This document shows, in pieces, positions 1-9,884 of a stretch of 64,000 bases of DNA. Numbering within the stretch: the stretch's first letter is position 1; the number at the start of each line of letters is the position of its first letter. The notes beneath the pieces are model-generated. The model saw only the letters and a list, made by a program, of their open reading frames with translations. It was not told the origin of the DNA and searched no databases. The position numbers and the translations under genes were made by a program. Source of the stretch: JAUIBE01 sp035267185. Its GTDB lineage: Bacteria; Pseudomonadota; Gammaproteobacteria; Xanthomonadales; SZUA-36. Where the stretch lies: positions 1 to 64,000 of the forward strand of contig DATFLY010000017.1 of the NCBI GenBank assembly GCA_035267185.1, given 5' to 3'.

Positions 1-3000
1 GGATCAGACATCTGGATCTTGTAAAAGCCCAGGCCGTCATAGTCAACTGAGATGACTGAATGGTCAATTCCTTCTGTACGGACAAGGTTTCCAACTGCAT
101 CATATTGGTGAGTCACTTCGCCACAGTTGTGATCAAGAATGCGCTCTGTTTCCCCTGAAGCGTTTTTTCGTTCCCAATGCATACGGAGGGTTCCATCCTG
201 AGGGTTAACCCTGGTCAGCATCGCCCGCGGTCCGGTTTGACCACAATGCGTGGCCTGATTGTCATACAAAACTTCTTCCACCAGGCCATTGGCAGCAGTG
301 GTTCGATTCACTCGACCCAGCTCGTCATAGTCGGTGAAATTCCAGTACCGGGCCTCTCCAGCGAAGTATGGCTCTGAAAGTCTTTCTGGCTGACCAGCCA
401 GGTCGTAATAATTGTCGGTATATATCCAGCCACCAAGAAAACCCTGGGATGCGGTACGAATATTTCTTCTCAGGCGGTCAAAGCACTTGATCGAATTTGG
501 GGTGCCACCGTTGAAGATGAGTGCGTGGTAGGCAGTGCCCGAAGGACATCGTGCATGGCCACCCATTTCAGATTCAGTGACAGACCAGCTTCCGTTCTCA
601 CCGTAGGTGGCAAACGGCCTTCCCATCCAATCAACGGCACCGGTAGCATCTACACCATCTATATTTTCGGTTTGTAACACATTTCCAAACTCATCCCACT
701 GATTAACAGACAGTGTTGCCTGGTTGTAAGGATTCCGTGTTTCGATCACGAACCTGCCAAGCTGATCGTACTCAGTCGATTGGGATCGGGTCGCCATATT
801 GACGCCGGTTACGCTGGCTTCAGTTCGGTTTCCAAATTCATCGAGTTCATAATCCGTCACCACCTGATGAACAGGGTGACCTGGCTCTGATGTCTCGCGA
901 ATCAGCAAATCGTTTTGAGGGTGATAACCGAACGACCGTTTGCGGGTTATTGTGCCAACACCACCGGAGCGCCAATGCGCTGTTTCTGTTTCAGCCAGCC
1001 TGCCCAGACGCCATTGTGATGAGTCGTTAATCCATTGATTGCTGGTGCTGATCTTTGACCAGTGATCCAGGTTATCTGTGACATATTTGCGTTCTACACT
1101 TGATTGCATATTGCCGAAAGAATCGAAATCACGGGTTATGAATGTCTTTGTTTTAAACGTACCATCAAGGGCAAACTCCCGGTCGAGATCTGCGCTGTTT
1201 TCCAAAGCCCAGACGTTCTCATTGGAATGTATATGTACGGCGTTATATTCACGAATTAAACTGCTTATTAATACGCCATGCACCTGTTGCCCTGGAATCT
1301 GGGTTTCCGGGCCGAGTTCAGGCCAGATAACAGGCATGGTATCTGATATATCAGTAATTATATCAGTGTTATATAAATTATTACTTAGATATGTTCTTGA
1401 TCCTGCGACCAGACCTAAGAATGGAAATTCCTGACGAAATAATGTATGTGTTCGGAGCTGATTCTGAGGGTTCCACTCGACAATTTCTGCAAAACCCAGG
1501 AGGCCGCGGCCACCAGCCTGCAACTTGGCCCCAACATAGTGATATTCCCGCTCTGCTGTAGCGGATGGATTGTTGAATACTGGTGCTGATTGTCGCGTTT
1601 TCGATACCACATGAAACGGCACAACCAGATCGTAAACAGCCGAGTTTCGTCCCCACAGAGTAGCCGCTGAATTGTTCATGCGAGTGTAAACTTCAGGATC
1701 TGTAAGTGGTGAATAAGTCACTTCAAATGACGCACCATAGCCATCCTCAAAGTTCGTGATCGCATTGATCGCGTGATCCGCTTCACCAGCAATCAAATTT
1801 TCACCCAGTCTTAACCGGGTACTACCCGTCTGGGCACCGCTTCCATCGTCTCTCCAATCGATAAACAGTTGGTCAATCATTCCATCGCCTGAAAAATCGA
1901 GGAATGCGCTATTGTCAATTTGATAGGTGTTTCCTGCAGGCATCGCTGATGTTTGTGGCGATGAAAATCCGTGCCCCAGGTCATTGAACTGAATCATCCA
2001 CAGCGCGAGATTGTCACCAAGGACATTGGGATAGATCATCTCCGGAAAACCATCACCGGAGATGTCAATAAATCGCGCCAGTTCTGCACGTTCATCATTT
2101 GGCGGTTGCCCTATGAATGACGGATCAAGAAACCCGGCGCCTGTGTTGAGGCGGTAGTACCAATCGAATTGCTCATCGAGAAAGACCGCATCAGCCAGTC
2201 CATCTGCGTTGATATCGGCCGCCTGAGCTCGTTTGGCTTCGGGCAGCGAAGCGTAGAGGTTACAGATATCAGGCACTTTACAATCATCACCGGCACCGGT
2301 CGCCAGGATTTCATAGTCAGAATATGATCCGGCCGCATCCGAGATAAACACGACAAAAAAAGTGACCAGGCCAAACTCTTCAGCCGGATCACCCCCTGGT
2401 GGCACGCGCACGCGATGTCCACCGTCATCGATAATGAAGACCGATGATCCTGAGCCAGGCGCACCATCGGGGCCGTTGGGTCGGCAGATACCCAGGCAGC
2501 GCCTGTACAACCTTGACAGGCGAACCAGAATGTCAGCAGAGCCATCACCGTAAAAATCATCAACCTTGCCCGAAACATAATGGCCCTGCTGAATACCCAG
2601 AACCGGCGTTTCATCGGCGAGTTCCCAGCCGGTAGCCGTCGATGTGGGAAAAAGATCGGGATAGTTGACGTCCAGGACCAATGGTGCACTAAATCCCGGC
2701 TGGTCTGCGCCTGGCTGAAAGTCATTCAACAGCACCACGATTTCACTGGCATCTTCAAACTCAAAGACCGGGCGGTGCGTCATGATGTCGCTTAAGCCGT
2801 CTCCGTTGTAGTCCATGACCTGCAACAGGGCTGGCGACAACAGATCACAACAGTCTCCCAACACCACAAATTCTTCACTGAGTCCATTGGGGCCAGCTAA
2901 TCGCGCATGCCAGCGAACATCACCCGCTGTTTTTTTTGTAAACAGCACATCCTGATTTCCATCAGCATTGAGATCAATGACAGTCAGGGTCACCGGCAGG

Positions 3001-5765
3001 GCCGGATCGTCGCCGTGCGGCAAATAATACCGCTGTGTAACGGGGCTGAAATGGCCTGACTCGCTTCCCAAGGCAACAAAAAAATCAAAGTCAGATCCAT
3101 TACGTTCAGTGATTAACAGGTCGGCGCGTCCATCCCCATTCACGTCACCTACAGCCAGCCCACGAAAATCATCAGTGAAAAGTGACGACGCATCAGGCCC
3201 GTGCGAAGACACCTGGTGTTCTGACTTTTGCCAGGTAAATTGCGTTGGTGCAAAACAGACTGCAAACGACTGGTCACGACACTCAGTCACAGACTGAAGC
3301 ACCGACCTGCCCCATCCATCAATGCCATAGTCAAGCTGATAGCTGCGCAGGTATTTCAATGGCGATGTTTCGTTAACTCGTGAAAGAGAATCCACGCGAT
3401 GTAACAAGCGGGTCTGGCTGGCGCCAACCCCGGAAACATAAGTTGTATGGGAGTCGTTACGACCAGTCTGGTACTGAAATCTCAGTTCTGCATATGGCTG
3501 CGTGCCCGCGGTTTGGTTGCCGGTGTAGTGAATCGACTCCAGCACAAAGTCGACCGGCCCTGTTGAATTTTCCGAATAGCTGAAATCAATGTAGTTGCCG
3601 GCAGTGTCTTCAACACGATTCTGTGCCCATGCGAACGCGACATTCTCAATACCCTCAACGCGAGTCTCGATTCGGGAATCATCACTGCGTCCGAATTCAT
3701 ACAAAACACCATCCCGATTCCATGCTTTGAAATAGCTGGGACCTGCGCTTCCAATGCCATAGGAAATCACGCGGGTATGGTCATCTCGCTCTTTTCTATA
3801 TTCAGTACCGTTCGCACCGTAGGCCCCATTAATGGCCATCAGTCGTTCGCCATCCAGGCAAAAGCGGTCTTCCCCGCTGAAAGAAATACTGGATGACAGC
3901 AGGTTTCCATCCTGCTCAAAAGTCTGGGCGCAACGGCTAATCACGGAAAACCCATCAATTGACCAGCCAACCCCCAGGGGTCCGTTCCCGGCATGAATGT
4001 CGTAGGCCAGCGAAACGGAAGGAGACATCCCACCTGAACCCGGCGCGGATAAGACAGGGATGTTGTATGAAGCACCGCCAGCGGGGGAAACATCAAACTG
4101 CCCGATTGTCGCACCTGTCTCTGAGGAAGCAACAGTGGGCGTCATATCCGGAGCTGGCGCAGGTAATGGTGGCACTTCCGGATCAGCACCTCCCGGCGCA
4201 CTACCGGTTACAAAAAACAAGTCGCTCACCGCCATCAGGGATGAGTTCTCAGACGCCCCCATTCTTAACTCGAATTGATATTCGCCTGCCACATCAAAAG
4301 ACCAGGGAAGCTGCTCCCCTGTCATCGCAGTCCCGACCAAAGCCCGACCCCCACTTACAGTGTCGTGAACGTAGACACTCGTTTGCGGGTAGTTTCCATC
4401 GCTGTGCCAGGTCAGGTTGACCTCACATTGAGGTGTCTGCAAATCCAGTTCACAGCCTGACCCCTGAATCGATTCATACTCGATTCGATGAAAAGTGGCC
4501 ACCTTGGTCAAAGGGTGAGGATAACCCGGTGAGCCTGCCACAAATTCATCTGGAGCGGTTCCACCCGGCAAATGAAAGTCTACCCAGAACTCCTCTTCTT
4601 CAAAATCAATAAAGCGACGAAAACCGTTTCGATTCTGAAGGCTTGCCGACTGATCAGAATCACAACCGTTGTTATAAAATCGAATATCTCCGGTTGTACC
4701 TGGCGCAACGCCCTCTGAAACATAGTAGAAACACAAATCTGTGTGGCCAGGAACCGGGTCGTCACCTTCTGCAATGATCCAGGATGGTTGACCATCCTCG
4801 TCCTCGAAAACAACTTCAACTGATTCGCTGATCCAGCCCAGGCCATGTGACACCAGGTAATCAAATCCGGATGGCGACTCCCACAAGCCGGAATAGTGGC
4901 TGTGGTTATCAATAGGGTCACTATCGGGCGCCACCAGCATTTCTATCGGATCGATACCCGCGATTTGTTCATGCAGAAAACTTGCACTCCAGTCAATTGT
5001 TGCAGTCGTGTCAGATTGAAAAGTAAGTGTTGTCGAGCCCACATTGGTGCGATGCCCATTCCTGGTAATCCACACAGTTCCCTGGGCATACTGGGCATTG
5101 ATCGAGGTGAAAGACAACTCGGCGAAAACCGGCCGATAAATGCCACCACGTAACTCGTAGGTATACCAGAGCCCAACAAGGTCCCAGGCATCACCGTGTA
5201 ATGGATGACTTTCCGGAAGAGCCAAACGGTTCTTCCAGAAAAAGCTCCACCCGTGTCCAAGCCGATTCGGATTGTGCCAGCGCCCCGGAGCGAGACTGGA
5301 TGAACTGCGAATCTGGCCAACGGGCGGTTCCTTGATCACCCGACCCCCTGCAGATGGCTCGTCAATGACCAGATCAAGCCGCACAGATTTTTCTCCACAG
5401 CTTGGATAGCCGGTGGTATCCCGGGAACAAGCCTGCACCCAGAATTCATAAACACCGGGCTGTCTGCGAAAAAGGCTTGTGGTTGGATGATCCACAAAAT
5501 GAATTGCTGAATCATCCTCAAAACGTTCGGTTAGCCTGAAAAAGGAGATCTGTTCACTACCTCTGACAGACCAGTGAAGATCAGCATGGCCATCCTCAGA
5601 TGTAATGTTCGTTGGAATAGACCAATGCGGAATAGGAAGATTTCCGGAAATTGCCGGCGCCGGGAAAAGAACCAAACCAACAAAGATCAGTATGAATAAA
5701 CGAACACAAACGGACCAATTCCCTTCACCAAAACCACCACAAAACGCACTTCCCAATAAAGACAT
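1..5765 (-). CDS. Secreted SpvB/TcdB-like FG-GAP and RHS-repeat protein (3' end outside window)
   Basis: One frame stays open from an ATG at 5765 to the left window edge (about 1921 codons), so the C-terminus is missing. The N-terminus has a long hydrophobic signal segment (FILIFVGLVLFPAPA, about residues 24-38). Beta-sandwich-like domains follow. From about residue 556 comes an SpvB/TcaC-type domain (QFDVSPAGGASYNIPV, then NGPLGVGWSIDG and later GEDRFCLDG). Next are FG-GAP/VCBS-like repeats (for example DISGDGFPEMIYPN), a TcdB-middle-like 'GRGLLGF' near residue 1420, and RHS/YD repeats up to the edge (YDAVGNLVR, YDGLGFYKIQMSDP). Families with this order are insecticidal Tc-B/C-like or RHS cocoon proteins that carry a variable C-terminal domain. 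Whether this one carries a toxin cannot be seen. I spot-checked the frame at several positions and found no frameshift. Confidence 0.93.
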   Translation of the reverse strand, partial: MSLLGSAFCGGFGEGNWSVCVRLFILIFVGLVLFPAPAISGNLPIPHWSIPTNITSEDGHADLHWSVRGSEQISFFRLTERFEDDSAIHFVDHPTTSLFRRQPGVYEFWVQACSRDTTGYPSCGEKSVRLDLVIDEPSAGGRVIKEPPVGQIRSSSSLAPGRWHNPNRLGHGWSFFWKNRLALPESHPLHGDAWDLVGLWYTYELRGGIYRPVFAELSFTSINAQYAQGTVWITRNGHRTNVGSTTLTFQSDTTATIDWSASFLHEQIAGIDPIEMLVAPDSDPIDNHSHYSGLWESPSGFDYLVSHGLGWISESVEVVFEDEDGQPSWIIAEGDDPVPGHTDLCFYYVSEGVAPGTTGDIRFYNNGCDSDQSASLQNRNGFRRFIDFEEEEFWVDFHLPGGTAPDEFVAGSPGYPHPLTKVATFHRIEYESIQGSGCELDLQTPQCEVNLTWHSDGNYPQTSVYVHDTVSGGRALVGTAMTGEQLPWSFDVAGEYQFELRMGASENSSLMAVSDLFFVTGSAPGGADPEVPPLPAPAPDMTPTVASSETGATIGQFDVSPAGGASYNIPVLSAPGSGGMSPSVSLAYDIHAGNGPLGVGWSIDGFSVISRCAQTFEQDGNLLSSSISFSGEDRFCLDGERLMAINGAYGANGTEYRKERDDHTRVISYGIGSAGPSYFKAWNRDGVLYEFGRSDDSRIETRVEGIENVAFAWAQNRVEDTAGNYIDFSYSENSTGPVDFVLESIHYTGNQTAGTQPYAELRFQYQTGRNDSHTTYVSGVGASQTRLLHRVDSLSRVNETSPLKYLRSYQLDYGIDGWGRSVLQSVTECRDQSFAVCFAPTQFTWQKSEHQVSSHGPDASSLFTDDFRGLAVGDVNGDGRADLLITERNGSDFDFFVALGSESGHFSPVTQRYYLPHGDDPALPVTLTVIDLNADGNQDVLFTKKTAGDVRWHARLAGPNGLSEEFVVLGDCCDLLSPALLQVMDYNGDGLSDIMTHRPVFEFEDASEIVVLLNDFQPGADQPGFSAPLVLDVNYPDLFPTSTATGWELADETPVLGIQQGHYVSGKVDDFYGDGSADILVRLSRLYRRCLGICRPNGPDGAPGSGSSVFIIDDGGHRVRVPPGGDPAEEFGLVTFFVVFISDAAGSYSDYEILATGAGDDCKVPDICNLYASLPEAKRAQAADINADGLADAVFLDEQFDWYYRLNTGAGFLDPSFIGQPPNDERAELARFIDISGDGFPEMIYPNVLGDNLALWMIQFNDLGHGFSSPQTSAMPAGNTYQIDNSAFLDFSGDGMIDQLFIDWRDDGSGAQTGSTRLRLGENLIAGEADHAINAITNFEDGYGASFEVTYSPLTDPEVYTRMNNSAATLWGRNSAVYDLVVPFHVVSKTRQSAPVFNNPSATAEREYHYVGAKLQAGGRGLLGFAEIVEWNPQNQLRTHTLFRQEFPFLGLVAGSRTYLSNNLYNTDIITDISDTMPVIWPELGPETQIPGQQVHGVLISSLIREYNAVHIHSNENVWALENSADLDREFALDGTFKTKTFITRDFDSFGNMQSSVERKYVTDNLDHWSKISTSNQWINDSSQWRLGRLAETETAHWRSGGVGTITRKRSFGYHPQNDLLIRETSEPGHPVHQVVTDYELDEFGNRTEASVTGVNMATRSQSTEYDQLGRFVIETRNPYNQATLSVNQWDEFGNVLQTENIDGVDATGAVDWMGRPFATYGENGSWSVTESEMGGHARCPSGTAYHALIFNGGTPNSIKCFDRLRRNIRTASQGFLGGWIYTDNYYDLAGQPERLSEPYFAGEARYWNFTDYDELGRVNRTTAANGLVEEVLYDNQATHCGQTGPRAMLTRVNPQDGTLRMHWERKNASGETERILDHNCGEVTHQYDAVGNLVRTEGIDHSVISVDYDGLGFYKIQMSD

Positions 5766-6174
5766 AAATCCCCCTTAAAGTGCTCCCGGCCAACTCAGAC
5801 CTGGAAAGCACAGCCCAAATAATCATCGGAGGCAGAATTGATCGAAAGGGTGACCAGGGTCTATGGGAAAAACACCCGGATTAAGCGGTTGGAGAATATT
5901 CGTACATCCCCTGGGGTTTGCGCCTTACAAAAAGACATAGATTGAGGTGATTGATGGATTTGGATTCGAATTTCATTCAATCATCGATCTTTGTAGGCTT
6001 CCCGGTAATGATCAACTGTAGTGCACCGCGCTGATTAATCAGTTTTCGATGAATCATTGAAAGCATCCTGATAGATAGAGCGGTCTTCTAATCATTCATG
6101 AGAATCGATCTATGGTTGATCAGATTCGGATCACCGCAGACATCAACTGAACAAAGTCAATTGGGGACTGCCTG
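5766..6174. other. Divergent intergenic region between RHS gene and propeller/cytochrome gene
   Basis: About 400 bases with no convincing coding frame. It must hold the promoters of both flanking genes. I see an imperfect inverted repeat at 5948-5983 (TGATTGATGGA against TTCATTCAATCA around ATTCGAAT) and a TGATTAATCA palindrome near 6032, but no clean -35/-10 pair that I would defend. Confidence 0.5.
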
Positions 6175-9100
6175 ATGTATGCTGAATTGTTAATGACAAT
6201 GCCGAAGAAACTTTGCCGCCTGGCCCTGGCAGGACTGATGATTTCCCTGCTTCCGGGCGGTAATATTTTTGCCCAGGCCACAGAAGTCGGCCACCCAACC
6301 TTTATGAGTCCTCACTCCCGCCCAATCGCGCGGAATGGCGACCACGTGTTTGTCACCAACACCCCGTCCGATACCGTCGATGTCATCAATGCTGACAGTC
6401 TTGAAGTGGTCGCGCGGATCAGTGTAGGCATTGATCCGGTCGGCATGGCGGTGCGTCCTGATGGACTGGAAGTGTGGGTCAGCAATCACGTATCGGATTC
6501 GGTCAGCGTGATCGATACCAACCCGGCAAGCCCGACCTACCTCAAGGTCATCGCCACGGTTCAGGATTTTGATGAAGACACCGGTGCAACCAATTTTGAT
6601 GAGCCGGTCGGCATTGCATTTGCGAGCAATGAAAAAGCCTACGTGGCTCTTTCTGTGGATAACGATGTCGCTGTGATTGACGTGGCCTCTCGCACGGTGA
6701 CATCCCGGCTGTCGATTGCCGCCCAGGATCCGCGGGCACTGACGGTGCGTGACGGTGTTCTTTATGTCATTCCGTTTGAATCCAATAACCAGACCCAGAT
6801 TTCCGGCTGCGTGCCGCCACTGGATGGTGAGCTTTGCACTTTCGATGCCATCGAGCACGTGGTCAGTAACAACAATGTTCTTTCAACCAACATCACGGTG
6901 GATATCGTCAAGAACCCAGGCATGCCGGATCGGGATCTGTTCGCTTTCGACACGGCAACAGACCAGTCACTCGGTGTTTTCAGCACCGCAGGCACGCTGC
7001 TTTATGGTCTCGCGGTGGGCTCGGACTTCAATGTCTACATCGCCCAGGCCGATGCGCGCAATGATGCCAATGGCAAAGCGGGAACCCTCAATCATGGCCT
7101 GGCGGAGATGGACAACCGGCCTTTCTTCAACCGCGTCACGCACCTGGATTGCAGCGGCAGTCTTTGCATTCGAAACTTTTTTGAGCTTGAACCCATTCCG
7201 CCGCAACAACCGGCTTCCGGAATGGCGCTGGCAACACCTTTTGCGATCCAGATTAGCGAGGACGACTCGACCCTGATCGCCTCTGCAGCCAGTTCCGATA
7301 AAGTCTTTACTGTAGACACCGGGTCCGGCACGGTGCTTGGCCGGGTTGATGTGGGTTCCGTGCCGCGCGGAATTGCGCTCGAATCAGATTCTGAAGGTGC
7401 ACCGAGCACAGCCTGGGTGCTAAATGCTGTCGACAATACAGTATCCGTTCTGGATGTCTCCAATCCGGCCAACCTTCAGGTCACGGCCACGGTAACTCTG
7501 GAAGATCCCACGCACCCCGTGGCCAAACGTGGTCGAAAGGCATTTCATAATGCCAACGCTTCAACTACCGGTACGTTTTCCTGTGAAAGCTGCCACCCTG
7601 ATGGCCACACAGATCAATTGCTCTGGGTGCTCGATACACCATTGTGCAGTGTTCCCGGCTGCACCCAGATTCCACCGCGGATCACCATGCCGGTGCGCGG
7701 CCTGCGTGACACCTGGCCATTTCACTGGGATGGCATTCCCGGTGATCCGTATGGCGGCATCAATACCGCCAGCATCACGGCCGTCCAGCCAGCCAACTGT
7801 GATGATGAGCAACCTGAAACCTGCACCCGAAACCTGGTTGATGGCAGCCTGGGTTCGACCATGTGCGAGGTTGGCAATTGCCCCACCAACGATGAGGGCA
7901 AGCCTGGCGCATTGTCACAAGCCGAACGTGATGACCTTGCCGCTTTCCTTCTGAGTGTGCCCTACCCGCCGGCACCCAGCCGGCCCTATGACAATGTCAT
8001 GACCCAGACTGCTGAAGATGGCTTCAGGGTGTTTCATATTGAGGGCGTTGTGCGCCCCAATGAGCCAGGGCCGCAGCCTAATGTATGCGGTCGCTGTCAC
8101 CGTTTTCCATTCCTGATCAGCACCAATTCACCAGGCACAGGAATGGACGCCCCCACATGGCGAGGTGCTTATGATCGCTGGCTGGTTCTCCCGCAGGGTC
8201 GCACCAACCTGGCTGACTTCCTCACCCCGATCCAGCGAAACAATGGCATCCCGGAACGCACCATGTGGGTACGCGACGGACCGACCTTTGAGCCGGTCTG
8301 GAACATGATCACAGAGGGCAGTACAGGACATTCCGGCAGTTTTGCCAGGCAGGTAACGCTCAACCAGGCCTCAGTCGACAATGACCTCACCACGGACCTG
8401 CTGGATGCGCTCGAATTGTCAGCCTCGGAAGGGGCCATCATTCTCCACGGCGAGGGTGTGCTGGTTGATGATGGCGAGACTTCAGAAATCACTCTGCAAT
8501 ACGATGCGCGAAGAAGCGGTGGCGTGTATTTCGACACTGCAGATTCGCGCCTTACATTCACCCGCGCCAATCTTGTGAACAAAGCAGACAATGGTGAGTT
8601 TGTCGGCACGTTCACCGGGCAAATGGGTGTTCGGGGAGACCTGGATAACCCTCAACCGGGCTTATGGACACAGAGCCTCCAGTTTCAAACAGGCAATGTA
8701 TCGTTTCCGGTCATTTCCGGTGACAACACAACCCTGAGGATTTCAGGAAGGCACCTTCAAAAGGGCACTGCATTCTATGTCAATGGACGCCGCGTGGCCG
8801 CCGATGTCCGGTGCGTCGATGGTGAATTTCCGGAGTGCGTGGGTGAGCGCATTGATGTTCGCCTGGCAGAACTGCCACAGCCTTCTGATGTGTACTTCCT
8901 GCAGGCACAGAATCGTCATGGCCTTTTCAGCAATGATTTTATTTTCAGCACCAACGGGTCTGGTGAAGACAATTGCCCCAAAATTCCGAATCCCGGGCAG
9001 GCCGACAGCGATGAGGATGGCACTGGCGACCGATGTGACGATGATGCCTATGATTTTGAGATCAATGCAGGCATCAGCGGCAACTGGTATGACCCTGAAC

Positions 9101-9882
9101 ACGATGGTGAGGGCTGGTTCGTCGAAATACTCAACGAGACGCAGGCCCTGGTCTACTGGTTCACCCATACCCCACCAGGGGTGGATCAGCCAGCGACCCA
9201 GGCCTGGATCGGCGGTATTGGTGAAATCCAGGGATCCAGCATCGTGGTTGAATCCGCTTCAACCGAGATCACCAGTGGCCCTTCCTTTGGCCCGGAATTC
9301 GATCCTGAGCGCGTGATTCGCCGGACCTGGGGCAAATTTGTACTCAGCTTTGAAGATTGCAACAAGGGCGTGATGTACTACCAGGCACAAGATCTGGATT
9401 ACGGCAGTGGCAGCCTTGACCTTACCCGCCTCACCAGCCTTGGCAACCTGGGCTGTGAAGATGCCATTGAGCCTCCACTAACGCCTCCTGCCGAGGGGTT
9501 CGTGGTCACCCCGGTTGTCAGCGGCGCCTGGTTTGACCCGAGCCATGATGGCGAAGGCTGGCTACTTGAGATCCTGCCTGATGGCCGTGCCCTGGCGGCA
9601 TGGTTCAGTTACGACCCCCAGGGCAAACAGGCATGGTTCTACAACGTCGGCAGTGTCGAAGGTGACACCATCACATTTGAGCTGCTGTTGCCGTCAGGTG
9701 CTGATTTCGGGCCAGGTTTCGACAGTGATGCAATGAATTACCCGACCTGGGGCACAGTCACTTTTACATTCTCCGACTGCAACACAGCCGCCGTGAATTA
9801 CGCATCAGAGATTGAAGGATATGGAAATGGAACCCTTGAGGTATCACGCCTGACTCAGTTGTCAGGCTTGGCCTGCCCCTGA
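6175..9882 (+). CDS. Exported YVTN beta-propeller protein with two CxxCH haem motifs and two C-terminal SGxWYDP modules
   Basis: Encodes 1235 residues. A GGGGA ribosome-binding sequence lies 7 bases before the ATG, and an N-terminal signal peptide ends near 'IFAQA'. Residues about 40-450 are YVTN/NHL-like propeller blades (VTNTPSDTVDVINADSLEVV, NHVSDSVSVIDTNP). Two c-type haem sites follow: CESCH at 470 and CGRCH at 638, as in di-haem cytochrome c or MauG-like domains. A thrombospondin type-3 calcium repeat (DNCPKIPNPGQADSDEDG) sits at about 931. The protein ends with two copies of an SGxWYDPxxDGxGW module (about 963-1095 and 1113-1235). It is expected in the periplasm or on the surface, where it could carry out redox chemistry; the substrate is unknown. 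It converges with the next gene, with only two bases between the stops. Confidence 0.88.
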   Translation: MYAELLMTMPKKLCRLALAGLMISLLPGGNIFAQATEVGHPTFMSPHSRPIARNGDHVFVTNTPSDTVDVINADSLEVVARISVGIDPVGMAVRPDGLEVWVSNHVSDSVSVIDTNPASPTYLKVIATVQDFDEDTGATNFDEPVGIAFASNEKAYVALSVDNDVAVIDVASRTVTSRLSIAAQDPRALTVRDGVLYVIPFESNNQTQISGCVPPLDGELCTFDAIEHVVSNNNVLSTNITVDIVKNPGMPDRDLFAFDTATDQSLGVFSTAGTLLYGLAVGSDFNVYIAQADARNDANGKAGTLNHGLAEMDNRPFFNRVTHLDCSGSLCIRNFFELEPIPPQQPASGMALATPFAIQISEDDSTLIASAASSDKVFTVDTGSGTVLGRVDVGSVPRGIALESDSEGAPSTAWVLNAVDNTVSVLDVSNPANLQVTATVTLEDPTHPVAKRGRKAFHNANASTTGTFSCESCHPDGHTDQLLWVLDTPLCSVPGCTQIPPRITMPVRGLRDTWPFHWDGIPGDPYGGINTASITAVQPANCDDEQPETCTRNLVDGSLGSTMCEVGNCPTNDEGKPGALSQAERDDLAAFLLSVPYPPAPSRPYDNVMTQTAEDGFRVFHIEGVVRPNEPGPQPNVCGRCHRFPFLISTNSPGTGMDAPTWRGAYDRWLVLPQGRTNLADFLTPIQRNNGIPERTMWVRDGPTFEPVWNMITEGSTGHSGSFARQVTLNQASVDNDLTTDLLDALELSASEGAIILHGEGVLVDDGETSEITLQYDARRSGGVYFDTADSRLTFTRANLVNKADNGEFVGTFTGQMGVRGDLDNPQPGLWTQSLQFQTGNVSFPVISGDNTTLRISGRHLQKGTAFYVNGRRVAADVRCVDGEFPECVGERIDVRLAELPQPSDVYFLQAQNRHGLFSNDFIFSTNGSGEDNCPKIPNPGQADSDEDGTGDRCDDDAYDFEINAGISGNWYDPEHDGEGWFVEILNETQALVYWFTHTPPGVDQPATQAWIGGIGEIQGSSIVVESASTEITSGPSFGPEFDPERVIRRTWGKFVLSFEDCNKGVMYYQAQDLDYGSGSLDLTRLTSLGNLGCEDAIEPPLTPPAEGFVVTPVVSGAWFDPSHDGEGWLLEILPDGRALAAWFSYDPQGKQAWFYNVGSVEGDTITFELLLPSGADFGPGFDSDAMNYPTWGTVTFTFSDCNTAAVNYASEIEGYGNGTLEVSRLTQLSGLACP

Positions 9883-9884
9883 GC

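Noticed and set aside
2111..3760. Minus-strand frames of 92-204 codons in other phases under the RHS gene
   Set aside because: They overlap the long SpvB/FG-GAP/RHS frame, which carries recognisable motifs throughout; these are shadows.
5948..5983. Imperfect inverted repeat in the first intergenic region as an operator
   Set aside because: The stem is weak and AT-rich, with several mismatches; it may be chance.
6190..6858. 222-codon minus-strand frame opposite the propeller gene
   Set aside because: Antisense to a well supported coding frame, with repeated His/Arg-rich composition typical of reverse-frame artefacts.
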